From contig JAFZOJ010000001.1 in the NCBI GenBank assembly GCA_017550685.1, positions 107,521 to 171,520 on the forward strand: 64,000 nt of DNA, read 5' to 3'. The notes under the pieces are model-generated. The model searched no databases. It saw nothing but the letters and a program-made list of their open reading frames with translations, and was not told the DNA's origin. Positions 51,147 through 60,855 of this stretch are shown here, one piece after another (within the stretch, counting starts at the first letter, position 1; every line of letters begins with the position of its first letter). Source of the DNA: Treponema sp. Lineage in GTDB: Bacteria > Spirochaetota > Spirochaetia > Treponematales > Treponemataceae. The position numbers and the translations under genes are program-made.

Positions 51147-52537
51147 ATAAGTTCTCCCTTGAAGGTATTTCCGTTTAGTTGTGTTATTTTAACATTTACA
51201 AACGAGCCTATCAACTTGCGGTCGGCTTTAAAGGCAACTTTTTCGTGCTGCTCGGTCTGGCCCAATAGTTCGGCTGTATCGTCGCGGCTTACACCTTCGG
51301 CCAGAACAAGTGCAGTATTGCCTACACGTTCGCGCATTCTTTCCTGAGTGTGCTCAAGCTGAAGATCAATTACACGCTGAAGGCGTTCCTTACGAACCTC
51401 TTCGGGAATCTGTTCCATTTTTGCGGCAGGAGTTCCTTCGCGCGGGTTATAAAAATACATCATTGCGCTTTCGTATTTTACCTGCCTCATAAGGTCGAGT
51501 GTCTGCTCAACATCTTCTTCTGTTTCGCCCGGGAAGCCCATCATGATATCTGTTGTAAGCGAAACCTCAGGAATCTTTGCCTTGATTTTTGCAACAAGAT
51601 CCAGATACTGCTCGCGTGTGTAGCGGCGGTTCATTGCCTTGAGCACAGTAGTTGAGCCGTTTTGCACCGGAAGATGAATATGCCGGCACAAAACCGGTTC
51701 ACTTGCAATTACATCAATTACATCATCTGTAAAATCCTTTGGATGCGAAGACATAAAGCGTACCCAGCGGATTGTAGATTCAGTTTTGCGAAGGTGTTCT
51801 GCAATGATTTTCAAAAGCCCCGCAAAGTTTACAGTTGCACCATCAGGTCCCAGTCCCTGGTAGCTGTTTACATTCTGACCAATAAGTGTGACTTCGCAAA
51901 CCTTAAGCTTTTTAAGGACATCAAGCTCCTGGAGAATCTGTTCAACAGGGCGGCTTATTTCGCGGCCACGGACATACGGAACAATACAGTAAGTGCAGAA
52001 GTTATTGCAGCCGTGCATAATCGGAACAAAGGTAGAAAAGGCACCCGGCTCTGCAGAAACAGCGGCAAACTGGTAGGCCCCCGAATCATCAGGCACAGAA
52101 GAAACATCGTCGGGGCGACCTTCTTCCACTGCTTCTATTATCTTTCCAAAATGATGCTTTGCATAAGTTCCGACAACAAAATCAACAAACGGCCAGCGCT
52201 CCTTAAAGGTTGGAAGCAGACGCTCAGCCATACAGCCGGTAACAACAACTGTAAGAGGCTTGGCACCGTCCTTTACATATTCAACTGCTTCTTCTAAAAA
52301 CTTTGTTTTGGCATTACTTCTTTTTTCGCGGACAGCCTTGAGCCCGTTGATCCAGCCCAGTCGTCCTTCTATTCTGTCTTCTGCTGTTTTTCTGATTGAG
52401 CAGGTATTTATAATTATCAAATCTGCAGTCTGAGCCGACTCTGATTTTGTCCAGCCACGTGCTATCAAAAGCTGCTCCATGGAAGCAGACTCTGCAATGT
52501 TCATTTCGCAGCCGTATGTTTCGAAAAAGTAAGTCAT
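51143..52537 (-). CDS. miaB: tRNA-2-methylthio-N6-dimethylallyladenosine synthase
   Basis: MiaB adds a methylthio group to i6A37 of tRNAs reading UNN codons. The 464-residue protein has the UPF0004 domain with three Cys (TYGCEMN, INTCSIRKTAEDR, VTGCMAE), the radical-SAM motif GCNNFCTYCIVPYVRGRE, and a C-terminal TRAM domain (VLAEGVSRDDTAELLGQTE). MtaB is the alternative but the RGREISRP and length favour MiaB. The N-terminus contains a 10-15 residue insert (LKAVREKRSNAKTKFLEE) not usual in the family. Confidence 0.93.
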   Translation of the reverse strand: MTYFFETYGCEMNIAESASMEQLLIARGWTKSESAQTADLIIINTCSIRKTAEDRIEGRLGWINGLKAVREKRSNAKTKFLEEAVEYVKDGAKPLTVVVTGCMAERLLPTFKERWPFVDFVVGTYAKHHFGKIIEAVEEGRPDDVSSVPDDSGAYQFAAVSAEPGAFSTFVPIMHGCNNFCTYCIVPYVRGREISRPVEQILQELDVLKKLKVCEVTLIGQNVNSYQGLGPDGATVNFAGLLKIIAEHLRKTESTIRWVRFMSSHPKDFTDDVIDVIASEPVLCRHIHLPVQNGSTTVLKAMNRRYTREQYLDLVAKIKAKIPEVSLTTDIMMGFPGETEEDVEQTLDLMRQVKYESAMMYFYNPREGTPAAKMEQIPEEVRKERLQRVIDLQLEHTQERMRERVGNTALVLAEGVSRDDTAELLGQTEQHEKVAFKADRKLIGSFVNVKITQLNGNTFKGELI

Positions 52538-52592
52538 GCATTGATTATACTAGGAAAAAAAATGGGGGTCTATAGGAAACGAATTCTTGTAT

Positions 52593-52633
52593 AAAAAATG
52601 GCTCCCGGCGCCTTGGTGCCTCCGCCATTTTTT
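52593..52633 (+). ncRNA. Structured element, minimal copy 4
   Basis: AAAAAATGGC (52593-52602) pairs with GCCATTTTTT (52624-52633). Between them are the left loop TCCC, an inner stem GGCG/TGCC around CCTTGG, and the right loop TCC. This equals the outer stem, internal loop and second stem of the long copies without the branched part. It lies between the divergent miaB and folE2 genes. It could also work as a terminator, but no gene ends into it. Confidence 0.45.
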
Positions 52634-52692
52634 ACAATTTGATTTTTATATACTACCTATTATTTTTTTCTTGTTTATAATATACTAAACCT

Positions 52693-53472
52693 ATGCGCGA
52701 CATACAAAACGAAACAGATACACGAAAAATTCCGTTGCAGAAAGTTGGGGTTAAGAATGTTCGATACCCGGTTACTGTGCTGGATAAAAACAGAAAGAGC
52801 CAGCAGACAACTGCAACTGTGGACCTTTTTGTAAACCTGCCGCATAATTTTAAGGGAACACATATGTCACGCTTTATCGAAGTGTTCCATAAATATCACA
52901 CAGACATTACGATGCAGCATTTTCTGGATATGCTGGAAGAAATGCGCAAAAAGCTTGATGCCGAGCAGGCCTTTGGTACGGTACGATTTCCTTACTTTAT
53001 AGAAAAAAAGGCTCCGGTTTCTGATTCATCCGGAATTATGGAATACAACTGCTCTTACGAAGCAAGCGTAAGCCCGACAGAACGCAAGTTTTACATCACT
53101 ATAGAAGTACCTGTTACAACTTTATGTCCGTGCTCCAAGGCAATAAGTGAATACGGAGCTCACAACCAGCGCGGAACTGTAAAGGTAAAGCTTCTTTATT
53201 CTGAATTTTTCTGGATTGAAGATATTATTGAACTTATAGAAAAATGTGCTTCATCCCCGCTCTACTCCCTCTTAAAGCGCGAGGACGAAAAATATGTTAC
53301 CGAACATGCCTACGATAATCCGCGGTTTGTAGAAGACGTAGTTCGCGAGGTTTACACTGCCTTATCAAAGCATAACTTTAAGTGGTTCAGCGTAGAAGCA
53401 GAGAATGAAGAAAGCATTCATTTTCATAATGCGTATGCATATACCGAGAGCCCTTCGACTAGCGGTTCCTGA
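52693..53472 (+). CDS. folE2: GTP cyclohydrolase I type 2 (FolE2)
   Basis: FolE2 opens GTP to dihydroneopterin triphosphate, the first step of folate synthesis, often with metals other than zinc. The 259-residue protein shows the family motifs: a long tunnel-fold half, LCPCSKAISEYGAHNQRG with the catalytic Cys, and VEDVVREVYTAL. A TATACT box ends 6 nt before the ATG and no Shine-Dalgarno is seen, so the mRNA may be leaderless. The last residues (ESPSTSGS) are encoded by a palindromic repeat. folD is convergent just downstream, but the two do not share a transcript. Confidence 0.92.
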   Translation: MRDIQNETDTRKIPLQKVGVKNVRYPVTVLDKNRKSQQTTATVDLFVNLPHNFKGTHMSRFIEVFHKYHTDITMQHFLDMLEEMRKKLDAEQAFGTVRFPYFIEKKAPVSDSSGIMEYNCSYEASVSPTERKFYITIEVPVTTLCPCSKAISEYGAHNQRGTVKVKLLYSEFFWIEDIIELIEKCASSPLYSLLKREDEKYVTEHAYDNPRFVEDVVREVYTALSKHNFKWFSVEAENEESIHFHNAYAYTESPSTSGS

Positions 53473-53495
53473 GCCTGTCGAAGGACAGGGACCAC
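53450..53495. repeat. Dispersed palindromic repeat overlapping the folE2 stop
   Basis: AGCCCTTCGACTAGCGGTTC, then CTGAGCCTGTCGAAGGACAG. A degenerate inverted pair that supplies the folE2 C-terminus and fills the gap to folD. Confidence 0.75.
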
Positions 53496-53498
53496 AGA

Positions 53499-54365
53499 TT
53501 AGCGCTCGGCTGCTTCCAGGGTATTCTGCATCAGCATGGCAATTGTCATTGGGCCGACGCCGCCCGGAACCGGTGTGATGTAAGAAGTCTTTTCAACTAA
53601 ATCATCAAAATCACAGTCGCCGATCAGACGGAAGCCGCTTTTTTTGCTGGCATCCGGGATTCTGTTTACACCAACATCAATTACAACTGCACCGTCGCGT
53701 ACCATGTCGGCTGTCAAAGTATGAGGATGTCCCGAAGCAACAACAATAATATCTGCCTGACGGGTAATTGCGCCCATATCCTTGGTTCCGGTGTGGCACA
53801 TTGTTACGGTACAGTTTACATCCTTGCGTGCCAGCAGGATGCTTACAGGCTTGCCTACAATATTTGAACGGCCTATTACAACTGCGTGCTTGCCACTGGT
53901 TTCAATGCCCATTTTCTTTAATAAAACAATAATTCCGTGCGGGGTACATGGCAAAAAGCCCGGGCGGCCGATCATAAGGTTTCCTACGCTTACAGGATGA
54001 AAGCCGTCTACGTCCTTAGCAGGATCAATAGCCATAATAACCTTGTCTTCATCAATATGCTTTGGCAACGGAAGCTGCACCAGTATTCCATGAACCGATG
54101 AATCTGCATTAAGCGAAGCAATCAACTCCAAAAGTTCGGCTTCAGAAGTGCTTTCCGGCAGCTGAATAGACCTGTCTGCCATGCCAACTTCGGCCAGAGC
54201 CTTACGTTTTCCTGTTACATACGACACACTTGCAGGATTTTCACCAACCAGAATAACTGCAAGGCAAGGCTCCACACCCTTTTTCTTAAGTTCACTAACC
54301 TTGGCAGCAACCTCTGCCCTTACGTCTGCTGCAATCTGTTTTCCATCTATTATAACTGCGTTCAT
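53499..54365 (-). CDS. folD: Methylene-THF dehydrogenase / cyclohydrolase
   Basis: FolD interconverts methylene-, methenyl- and 10-formyl-THF. I start at 54365 ([24 protein letters not shown] site); the upstream frame is low quality. The 288-residue protein has [15 protein letters not shown] (with the catalytic Lys region YxxxK), the signature [25 protein letters not shown], Rossmann [17 protein letters not shown] and the late [15 protein letters not shown]. It supplies formyl-THF for fmt and purine synthesis, linking it to fhs. Confidence 0.95.
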   Translation of the reverse strand: MNAVIIDGKQIAADVRAEVAAKVSELKKKGVEPCLAVILVGENPASVSYVTGKRKALAEVGMADRSIQLPESTSEAELLELIASLNADSSVHGILVQLPLPKHIDEDKVIMAIDPAKDVDGFHPVSVGNLMIGRPGFLPCTPHGIIVLLKKMGIETSGKHAVVIGRSNIVGKPVSILLARKDVNCTVTMCHTGTKDMGAITRQADIIVVASGHPHTLTADMVRDGAVVIDVGVNRIPDASKKSGFRLIGDCDFDDLVEKTSYITPVPGGVGPMTIAMLMQNTLEAAER

Positions 54366-54459
54366 ATGTAACCTCTTCCTTTTCAAATCGTTTTTATTGA
54401 TAAACAGCCCGAAAAACTGTATATTTAAAAGGATATTATAAAATTCAAGTTGGAGCAAT

Positions 54460-55053
54460 ATGAAACGTCTTTTTTTCCTATTATTGATTTTATCGACATT
54501 CTCAATTCATCTTTTTGCACAGGACGCTAACGAACCGGATGAATATCCGCAGGATGATGATGTATACATTTATGATTCAAATGGAGCCGGAGACCGCTTT
54601 GTAAAGATAAATCTGGGAGCAATTTTCCCGCTCAATTTTAAGAAACAACTGAAAATTGGTGGTGATGCAACCCTCGGATTCTACAAGTTCTTTACAAAAG
54701 ACTTTGCCTTTGGCGGTGAGCTTTCAATTACTTACAATCAGTCTATCGGTGAAAAAATCCTTATTTCCATTCCTTTGACTCTGGGAATTATGTATCAGCC
54801 GACTATTGGAAATTTTGAATTCCCTCTGTTTGCAGAGGTTGGTTTAGCAAGTCAGACCTGGCAGAACATTGAATTTTTCCCTGCCCTTGCAACAAAAGTC
54901 AGCGCAGGAGCTTATTACAGATTTACAGATGCCATTTCGGTTGGCCTTATGACAGATTTTATGTGGATTCCTCAGTGGGTTTTCAAAGACCCTTCCAAAA
55001 ATTACCACGGACTGTTTGAAACCGCTACAATCGGCTTGAGGTATCATTTCTAG
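54460..55053 (+). CDS. Outer-membrane beta-barrel protein
   Basis: This 197-residue protein has a signal peptide (residues 1-20, ending HLFA), an acidic segment ([18 protein letters not shown]), and about eight amphipathic strands ([44 protein letters not shown]) ending GLRYHF with terminal Phe. This matches small eight-stranded OmpW/OmpA-type barrels, such as the T. pallidum TP0733 group as I recall it. A GGAG site precedes the start. It is followed 20 nt later by a lipoprotein gene, probably in the same transcript. Confidence 0.75.
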   Translation: MKRLFFLLLILSTFSIHLFAQDANEPDEYPQDDDVYIYDSNGAGDRFVKINLGAIFPLNFKKQLKIGGDATLGFYKFFTKDFAFGGELSITYNQSIGEKILISIPLTLGIMYQPTIGNFEFPLFAEVGLASQTWQNIEFFPALATKVSAGAYYRFTDAISVGLMTDFMWIPQWVFKDPSKNYHGLFETATIGLRYHF

Positions 55054-55072
55054 TTTATTAAAGGGACATAAT

Positions 55073-56365
55073 ATGAAAAAGAATATAAGTAAAGCAATTC
55101 TAACAGTTTTGAGTATAGTTTTTTTCCTTGGAATAACTTCCTGCCAGGGTGGTGTTTACTACGGAATTATGCATGACGTAGCCCCTGAAGCAGCCACAAT
55201 CAACGGAAACATTACTTCAATTGCCCGCTGTAATATTGCCGGCAAAGAATATCTGTTCCTTTCTACAGGCGGAACCTTGTACTACAAGGGCATTGATTCT
55301 TCAAAACACGGTGAATGGAACTCTTATGAAGCAATTCCTTTTTCACCACATCACTACAATTATTTTGCAACAGAAACAGAAACCGAAGGACATCAGGGTG
55401 AATATGTTTTCAGAGTTATTGCAGACAAGGATTACATCTATCTTCTTACTGCAAGCTTTAAGCCTGACACAGACTATGGAATTGTTCTTCCGGAAACCTT
55501 CCGCATGTGGGTAAAGCCTCTTGCAAATTTCCTTACAAGCACAACCGGTGAAAACAAAGGCTGGACAAATATTACTGCCGGAAAAGAAGACACCTTCTAC
55601 AAAAATGTTTACAACAGCGAAGAAGGCGAATACGAAACCTACTTCTCTATTTTTTCAACAAACTCTGTGCAGAATCAAAACAGAAAGGCATACTTCAGGG
55701 TACAGACTCCGGGAACTGCCACAATTGATTACTACCAGCTTAACGGAACCAGTGCTCCTTCAAAGCTCTCAAATCCTACAGCTTCTAACTATGTTAAGAC
55801 AAACGATTCAAGCACAAAAATCAATTCTGCATTCGTAATCGGATCAATCACATATTTTACAGATGCTCATGTTGTATGTACAAACGAAACTGCTTCTGCA
55901 GCTGCAACTAAAGCATGTCTTGCAGGCATTACTATAAGTGATGACGGTGAATATGATTCAACTGCAGATATTTATACCTTTGCCGGAGGTTCTGCAAAGC
56001 CTGCTAAACTTATGACTGCAGGTTCTGCTGTTGCTTCCCTTGCATTTACTGCAGATTCACTTCTTATCGGTAAGGGTTCATACACTTCTACCTACACAAA
56101 CGACGGTGGAATTGAACGCATCTGCATCACAGACGGAAACCTTCAGGACAAAACTTCTGACTTTACAAACAACGCAACATATCAGTTTACTTCTTCTTAC
56201 ATTCTGCCGGTACTTATCTGTGCAGACCCTTCAAAAAAAGAAGAAGCAGCTTGCCTTTATGCCACTGTAACTTATAGAGGTTCAGATTCTTCTTCATCTG
56301 CTTCTACAAAAGATGTTGGACTTTGGGCATATTATCCTGCCAGAGGAAACTGGAACAGAGAATAG
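55073..56365 (+). CDS. Lipoprotein of unknown function
   Basis: The 430-residue protein has a lipoprotein signal (hydrophobic core, then GITSC with the lipid Cys near residue 24). The mature part is Ser/Thr-rich and looks all-beta (EYLFLSTGGTLYYKGIDSSK, AYFRVQTPGTATIDYYQL, RICITDGNLQDKTSD), like the blades of a beta-propeller, but I cannot name a family. It is probably anchored in the outer or inner membrane facing the periplasm. It shares a transcript with the barrel gene upstream and precedes the RarA gene by 22 nt. Confidence 0.75.
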   Translation: MKKNISKAILTVLSIVFFLGITSCQGGVYYGIMHDVAPEAATINGNITSIARCNIAGKEYLFLSTGGTLYYKGIDSSKHGEWNSYEAIPFSPHHYNYFATETETEGHQGEYVFRVIADKDYIYLLTASFKPDTDYGIVLPETFRMWVKPLANFLTSTTGENKGWTNITAGKEDTFYKNVYNSEEGEYETYFSIFSTNSVQNQNRKAYFRVQTPGTATIDYYQLNGTSAPSKLSNPTASNYVKTNDSSTKINSAFVIGSITYFTDAHVVCTNETASAAATKACLAGITISDDGEYDSTADIYTFAGGSAKPAKLMTAGSAVASLAFTADSLLIGKGSYTSTYTNDGGIERICITDGNLQDKTSDFTNNATYQFTSSYILPVLICADPSKKEEAACLYATVTYRGSDSSSSASTKDVGLWAYYPARGNWNRE

Positions 56366-56386
56366 AACACAAACAGCGGGGCTTGG

Positions 56387-59023
56387 TTGGAAAGCTTATT
56401 TGAACAGGTAAAAAACGAAACAGAGCCTCTTGCTGCGCGAATGCGTCCCCGCAACCTTGATGAATATATTGGTCAGGACCACATTGTCGGTAAAGGACGC
56501 CTGCTGCGTCGAGCCATTGCGGCAGACCAGCTTACATCCGTAATTTTTTATGGACCTCCGGGCTCAGGAAAAACTACCCTTGCTCGCGTTATTGCAAATC
56601 ATACAAAATCTAATTTTATTACGCTCAATGCCGTGCTTACCGGTGTTGCAGATATCCGTAAATCCATTGAACAGGCCGAAGAATTTTATAAGTTCCATGG
56701 CCGCCGTACAATTCTTTTTGTTGATGAAGTTCACCGCTGGAATAAAAGCCAGCAGGACGCACTTTTGCCATGGGTAGAAAACGGTACGATTATTTTGATT
56801 GGTGCCACTACCGAAAATCCTTTTTTTGAAGTAAACAAGGCTCTTGTTTCGCGCTCACGTGTATTCCAGCTTAAGCCGCTTACCTATGATGATTTGATGA
56901 AAGCCGCAACCATGGCAATTATGGATGTTGAACGCGGTTACGGTCACTGGAAGGTTGAGTTTGAAGAAGGCGCTCTGGAGCACCTGATTGAAACTGCAAA
57001 CGGAGATGCCCGCTCTCTGCTCAACGCTCTGGAGCTTGCCGTAGAAACAACTCCGGAACAGTGGAGGCCGCACGACCAGCCGCCAATTCCTGCTTACGGT
57101 TCACAAATTTACATCAGCAAGGAAGCCGCAGAAGAATCCATCCAGAAAAAAGTTGTACTTTATGACCGCGACGGCGACTACCACTATGATATTATCAGTG
57201 CTTTTATAAAATCTTTACGCGGACGAGACCCTGATGCTGCCTGTTACTGGCTTGCACGCATGGTTGCCGCAGGAGAAGATCCTCATTTTATTTTCCGACG
57301 CATGCTTATTTCTGCCTGCGAGGATACAGGACTTGCCGACCCTAATGCCATTAGCGTTGTGAACTCCTGTGCCCAGGCATTTGACCGCGTTGGCATGCCC
57401 GAAGGCCGTTACTTTTTAGCACATGCAGCCCTTTATCTTTCTACAGCGCCAAAATCAAACAGCTCTATGGCGTTTTTTGATGCTCTTGCCAGCGTTGAAA
57501 AAGAAGATGCCGAAGTGCCGAACCATCTTAAGGATGGAAGCCGCGACGCAGAAGGTTTTGGTCACGGAGCCGGTTACCTCTACCCTCATGCCTACCGCAA
57601 CCACTGGGTTGCACAGCAGTATCTGCCTGACAGCCTTATGGGTAGGGTTTTCTACACGCCAAGCACTCAGGGCTACGAAGCCACAATCCGCGAAGAAGTT
57701 CTGTCTCGACGCGAGGTTCAGATAGCACAGATTCTGGAAAAGACACAGGTCGGAGAAGAATATACTTCGGACGAGCTTGCAACTTCGCCGGAAATAACCG
57801 GTTCAATCAATATATACAAAAAGCCTGCGGGCGGTACAGATGCCGGACCGGAAAAATCAGAGTTTGGTGCAAACCCTATAAGCGAATGGTGGGTAAACGA
57901 ACACTTTAAGAACGGCGAAGTCAAACAGGAAGAAAACCTTACCTTTAGTCCTAAGAATATGGCAAACGAGCTGGTATTTGACCGTGCAGAACGATTCTGG
58001 CGCCAAAGACTCGACTCCAACCGCGCAGAAATTCTTCTTAAGATACGCGACACAATGATTACCATGGCACAGCTTACACGCCATCACCGCTCGCTCATCT
58101 GGAATGCAGATTCAGGGCTTTTGCTTTGGGATATTGCCCGTAAAACTCCGGAAGGCGTTACCTGCGGTGTATGTAAAACAGAAAAAGGCAAGCAGGTTCT
58201 GGAGCAGTATGGCCGTACTCTTGGAGACCTGGACCGCCCTATTCTTCAGGTGCGTGGTACCTCATTTTCTACAGATTTTCTTACTCAAAAAGATTTTTAT
58301 AACGTACTCGTTAATTTTCAATACAAGGGTGCAATTTTTGACAGGCTTTTCTTTACCGACCCGTTTGCGAGCGAGCCTTCCATAATTGCACTGGCAGAGT
58401 CCCTTAATGGTGTGCTCACTCCTCAAAAATATGAAGAAGGAGAGCTTGAAGCACCTGAAAATTTTGGAACAGAATCAAAGACAGCTTCTAAAGATGATGA
58501 AGAAGCGTTTACCTATGAATGCCCGTTTGCAAAAGGTTTTAAAGTCATAATTTCGCAGAAGATTCCGTGCAAGGGTCAGCATATAAGCGAGCTGGTCCGC
58601 AAACAGATTTTAACTCCGGAAAGTCTGGATCCGTTTGGGGCAATCCTCAACAAAATGGAAGAAGCAGAACAGGAATTCTTTGGCGACCGCGACAATCCGC
58701 TTTTCTCATGGGACGGACTTTTTATTGCAAATGCCTTCCGCAAAAAAGGCTTTACCGTAAAGATTGCAACCCAGGAGCTTGTGGAAAAACGCAAGGTTAC
58801 TCCTGCCGAAATTGAAAAATGGTTTGATTCCGAAAACTCTGCTTATGCCGCAAAAATTTGCAGCTCGGTTGGAACTGCGGATGTACAGAAAATCGTAAAC
58901 CTTCTGCTGGCAGCCTGCGACAAAACACTGTTTGACTGGAAGAGTGAAATTAGCTTTTTTATTATTGAAAACCCTTCGACCCCTTCGACAGGCTCAGGGA
59001 CCTCAGGGACCGCTAATTCCTGA
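56387..59023 (+). CDS. RarA-type AAA+ ATPase fused to a large C-terminal domain
   Basis: Residues 1-420 are RarA/MgsA, a replication-fork ATPase: RMRPRNLDEYIGQDHIVG, Walker A FYGPPGSGKTTLARV, Walker B ILFVDEVHRWNKSQQDALLP, sensor 1 IGATTENPFFEV, then the tetramer domain. Residues about 530-870 are an extra domain of unknown function (ERFWRQRLDSNRAEILLKIR; DRPILQVRGT; KVIISQKIPCKGQHISELV), perhaps methyltransferase-like. RarA fusions with an unknown domain exist in other phyla, for example cyanobacteria. The start codon is TTG. The last residues (NPSTPSTGSGTSGTANS) are encoded by palindromic repeats. The 3' end overlaps ilvB by 11 nt, convergently. Confidence 0.82.
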   Translation: MESLFEQVKNETEPLAARMRPRNLDEYIGQDHIVGKGRLLRRAIAADQLTSVIFYGPPGSGKTTLARVIANHTKSNFITLNAVLTGVADIRKSIEQAEEFYKFHGRRTILFVDEVHRWNKSQQDALLPWVENGTIILIGATTENPFFEVNKALVSRSRVFQLKPLTYDDLMKAATMAIMDVERGYGHWKVEFEEGALEHLIETANGDARSLLNALELAVETTPEQWRPHDQPPIPAYGSQIYISKEAAEESIQKKVVLYDRDGDYHYDIISAFIKSLRGRDPDAACYWLARMVAAGEDPHFIFRRMLISACEDTGLADPNAISVVNSCAQAFDRVGMPEGRYFLAHAALYLSTAPKSNSSMAFFDALASVEKEDAEVPNHLKDGSRDAEGFGHGAGYLYPHAYRNHWVAQQYLPDSLMGRVFYTPSTQGYEATIREEVLSRREVQIAQILEKTQVGEEYTSDELATSPEITGSINIYKKPAGGTDAGPEKSEFGANPISEWWVNEHFKNGEVKQEENLTFSPKNMANELVFDRAERFWRQRLDSNRAEILLKIRDTMITMAQLTRHHRSLIWNADSGLLLWDIARKTPEGVTCGVCKTEKGKQVLEQYGRTLGDLDRPILQVRGTSFSTDFLTQKDFYNVLVNFQYKGAIFDRLFFTDPFASEPSIIALAESLNGVLTPQKYEEGELEAPENFGTESKTASKDDEEAFTYECPFAKGFKVIISQKIPCKGQHISELVRKQILTPESLDPFGAILNKMEEAEQEFFGDRDNPLFSWDGLFIANAFRKKGFTVKIATQELVEKRKVTPAEIEKWFDSENSAYAAKICSSVGTADVQKIVNLLLAACDKTLFDWKSEISFFIIENPSTPSTGSGTSGTANS
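58971..59012. repeat. Dispersed palindromic repeats, partly duplicated, at the rarA stop
   Basis: CCCTTCGAC occurs twice in a row, then CAGGCTCAGGGACCTCAGGG and ACCGC. A local duplication of the repeat that encodes the last ~14 residues of the RarA fusion. Confidence 0.8.
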
Positions 59024-60731
59024 TAGCGTCAATATTTGCACGACCACCAGGTACAAACGGAAGAACATTTTCTTCTGAATCTATGCGAACCCGTACAAGA
59101 CAAGGCTTATCGGCACGACTAGAATCAAAAGCTTTTTTATACCATTCAGGGTCTTCGGAGGCATCTACTGCTTGTATTCCAAAACCGCGGGCAATTGCAA
59201 CAAGGTCAGGCTGCTTTTCAAAAACAGAGGCACTGTAGTTTTTATCAAACAGATATTTCTGCTGCTGGTAAACCATACCAAGCGTTCCGTTTTCAAAAAC
59301 AATTACTGTTACAGGAAGATTTAATTCTGCAAGAGTTGCAAGCTCCTGAATATTCATCATAATTGAACCGTCGCCGCTTATGCAGACAATACGCTTTGTC
59401 GGAAAAGCAAGTCCTGCACCAATTGCGGCAGGAAGTCCAAAGCCCATAGTTCCAAGCGAGCCGGAAGTAAGGAATGAACGAGGACGACCAACCGGATAAT
59501 ACTGAGCAGCCCACATCTGGTGCTGACCAACATCAGTGGTTATTATAAGATCATCTGCAGCAAAACCGCTGTGAGCCGCAAGCTCCGGAATCTTAGAAAT
59601 TATATCGCGTGGGTTAGCAAGCTTTTCTCCATGAGGACGGCCTGCTTCTACCGAAGAATTTTCTGTCTTGAGCTTCTGGATTTTTTTGAGCCAGCCGGCA
59701 TCCGATTTTATGTTCTTTTCTGAAACAAGCTGTGCTATCACAGGGAAAACCGATTCAACATCTGCAACCACAGAAACTGTAGAATCAAGAATCTTATCAA
59801 CTTCGGCCGCATCAACATCAATGTGGACAATCTTTGCATCCGGACAGAACTTACTTACAAGACCTGTTGCCCTGTCATCAAAACGAACGCCTGCGGCAAT
59901 AACAACATCAGCATCGTGTATTGCAACGTTGGCGGCATAATTTCCGTGCATACCAAGCATGCCAATAAAAAGCGGAGAATCTTCCGGAATACAGCCAAGT
60001 CCCATAAGACTTGTTACAACCGGCAGCGGATAATTGTTGGTAAAATTCTGAACGCCTGTAGCAGCTTCATTAGAATTACAACCGCCTCCACAGAAAAGCA
60101 CCGGTCTTTTTGCACCGTCAAGCAATGATGCAATCTCACCCATTTTCTGGGCATATTCATCAATAGGTGTATGAAAACGAATATCGTGAACGCGGATTTT
60201 TGAAATATCAGGCCATTCCTTAAACTCATATTCCTTAAGCTGAACATCACGAGGAACATCAATAAGAACAGGACCAGGCCGGCCGTTGAGTGCAATTTCA
60301 AAAGCACGGGGAATTGCTTCAAGAAGCTCTTCCGGTGACTTTACTAGGATAGAATGCTTTGTAACAGGAAACGAAAGTCCAAAGGTATCTGCTTCCTGAA
60401 AAGCGTCGGTACCAATCTGGGTTGTATTAACCTGACCTGTAATTGCAATGATTGGAACAGAATCAGCCTTGGCATCTGCAATGGAAGTTAAAAGATTGAG
60501 TGCCCCTGGACCGCTTGTAGCCATACAAACAGCAACATTGCCTGTAGAACGGGCAATACCCTGAGCAATAAAACCCGCAGCCTGCTCCTGGCGCACAAGG
60601 ACGTGACGGATCTTAGACTTGTTCAATTCATCATACAAAGGCAGAATCATTCCTCCAGGAATGCCTGCAACAGTCTCAATGCCGTACATCTCAAGTAACT
60701 TAACAATAATCTGTGCGCCGGTGTGTTTCAT
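59013..60731 (-). CDS. ilvB: Acetolactate synthase large (catalytic) subunit
   Basis: It condenses two pyruvates (or pyruvate and oxobutyrate) for branched-chain amino acids, using thiamine diphosphate. The 572-residue protein has the typical N-terminal GIPGGMILPLYDEL with the catalytic Glu (VRQEQAAGFIAQGIAR), GRPGPVLIDVPRDVQ, a central FAD domain, and the ThDP motif GDGSIMMNIQELATLAELNL. An AAGGAG site precedes the start. No ilvN regulatory subunit lies on either side, so either it is elsewhere or this enzyme works without it. Confidence 0.93.
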   Translation of the reverse strand: MKHTGAQIIVKLLEMYGIETVAGIPGGMILPLYDELNKSKIRHVLVRQEQAAGFIAQGIARSTGNVAVCMATSGPGALNLLTSIADAKADSVPIIAITGQVNTTQIGTDAFQEADTFGLSFPVTKHSILVKSPEELLEAIPRAFEIALNGRPGPVLIDVPRDVQLKEYEFKEWPDISKIRVHDIRFHTPIDEYAQKMGEIASLLDGAKRPVLFCGGGCNSNEAATGVQNFTNNYPLPVVTSLMGLGCIPEDSPLFIGMLGMHGNYAANVAIHDADVVIAAGVRFDDRATGLVSKFCPDAKIVHIDVDAAEVDKILDSTVSVVADVESVFPVIAQLVSEKNIKSDAGWLKKIQKLKTENSSVEAGRPHGEKLANPRDIISKIPELAAHSGFAADDLIITTDVGQHQMWAAQYYPVGRPRSFLTSGSLGTMGFGLPAAIGAGLAFPTKRIVCISGDGSIMMNIQELATLAELNLPVTVIVFENGTLGMVYQQQKYLFDKNYSASVFEKQPDLVAIARGFGIQAVDASEDPEWYKKAFDSSRADKPCLVRVRIDSEENVLPFVPGGRANIDAIRN

Positions 60732-60821
60732 TAAAAATCTCCTTGTGTGGTGATTTTATCATATTTTCAAGGTGGGGGCAATTAGTGGAGAAATGATTGG
60801 GTCGGATTCTGCTTTTTCTGC

Positions 60822-60849
60822 TTGACTTTAAATTTAGACGCAGTAGACT
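60822..60849 (+). promoter_or_regulatory. Promoter of the HD-GYP gene, leaderless
   Basis: -35 TTGACT (60822-60827), a 16-nt spacer and -10 TAGACT (60844-60849). The ATG at 60856 is 6 nt beyond, at the expected start of transcription. No Shine-Dalgarno. Confidence 0.65.
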
Positions 60850-60855
60850 TGTAAT

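Noticed and set aside
52593..52633. Simple terminator
   Set aside because: Both neighbours point away from it, so no transcript ends into it, although its A/T ends look terminator-like.
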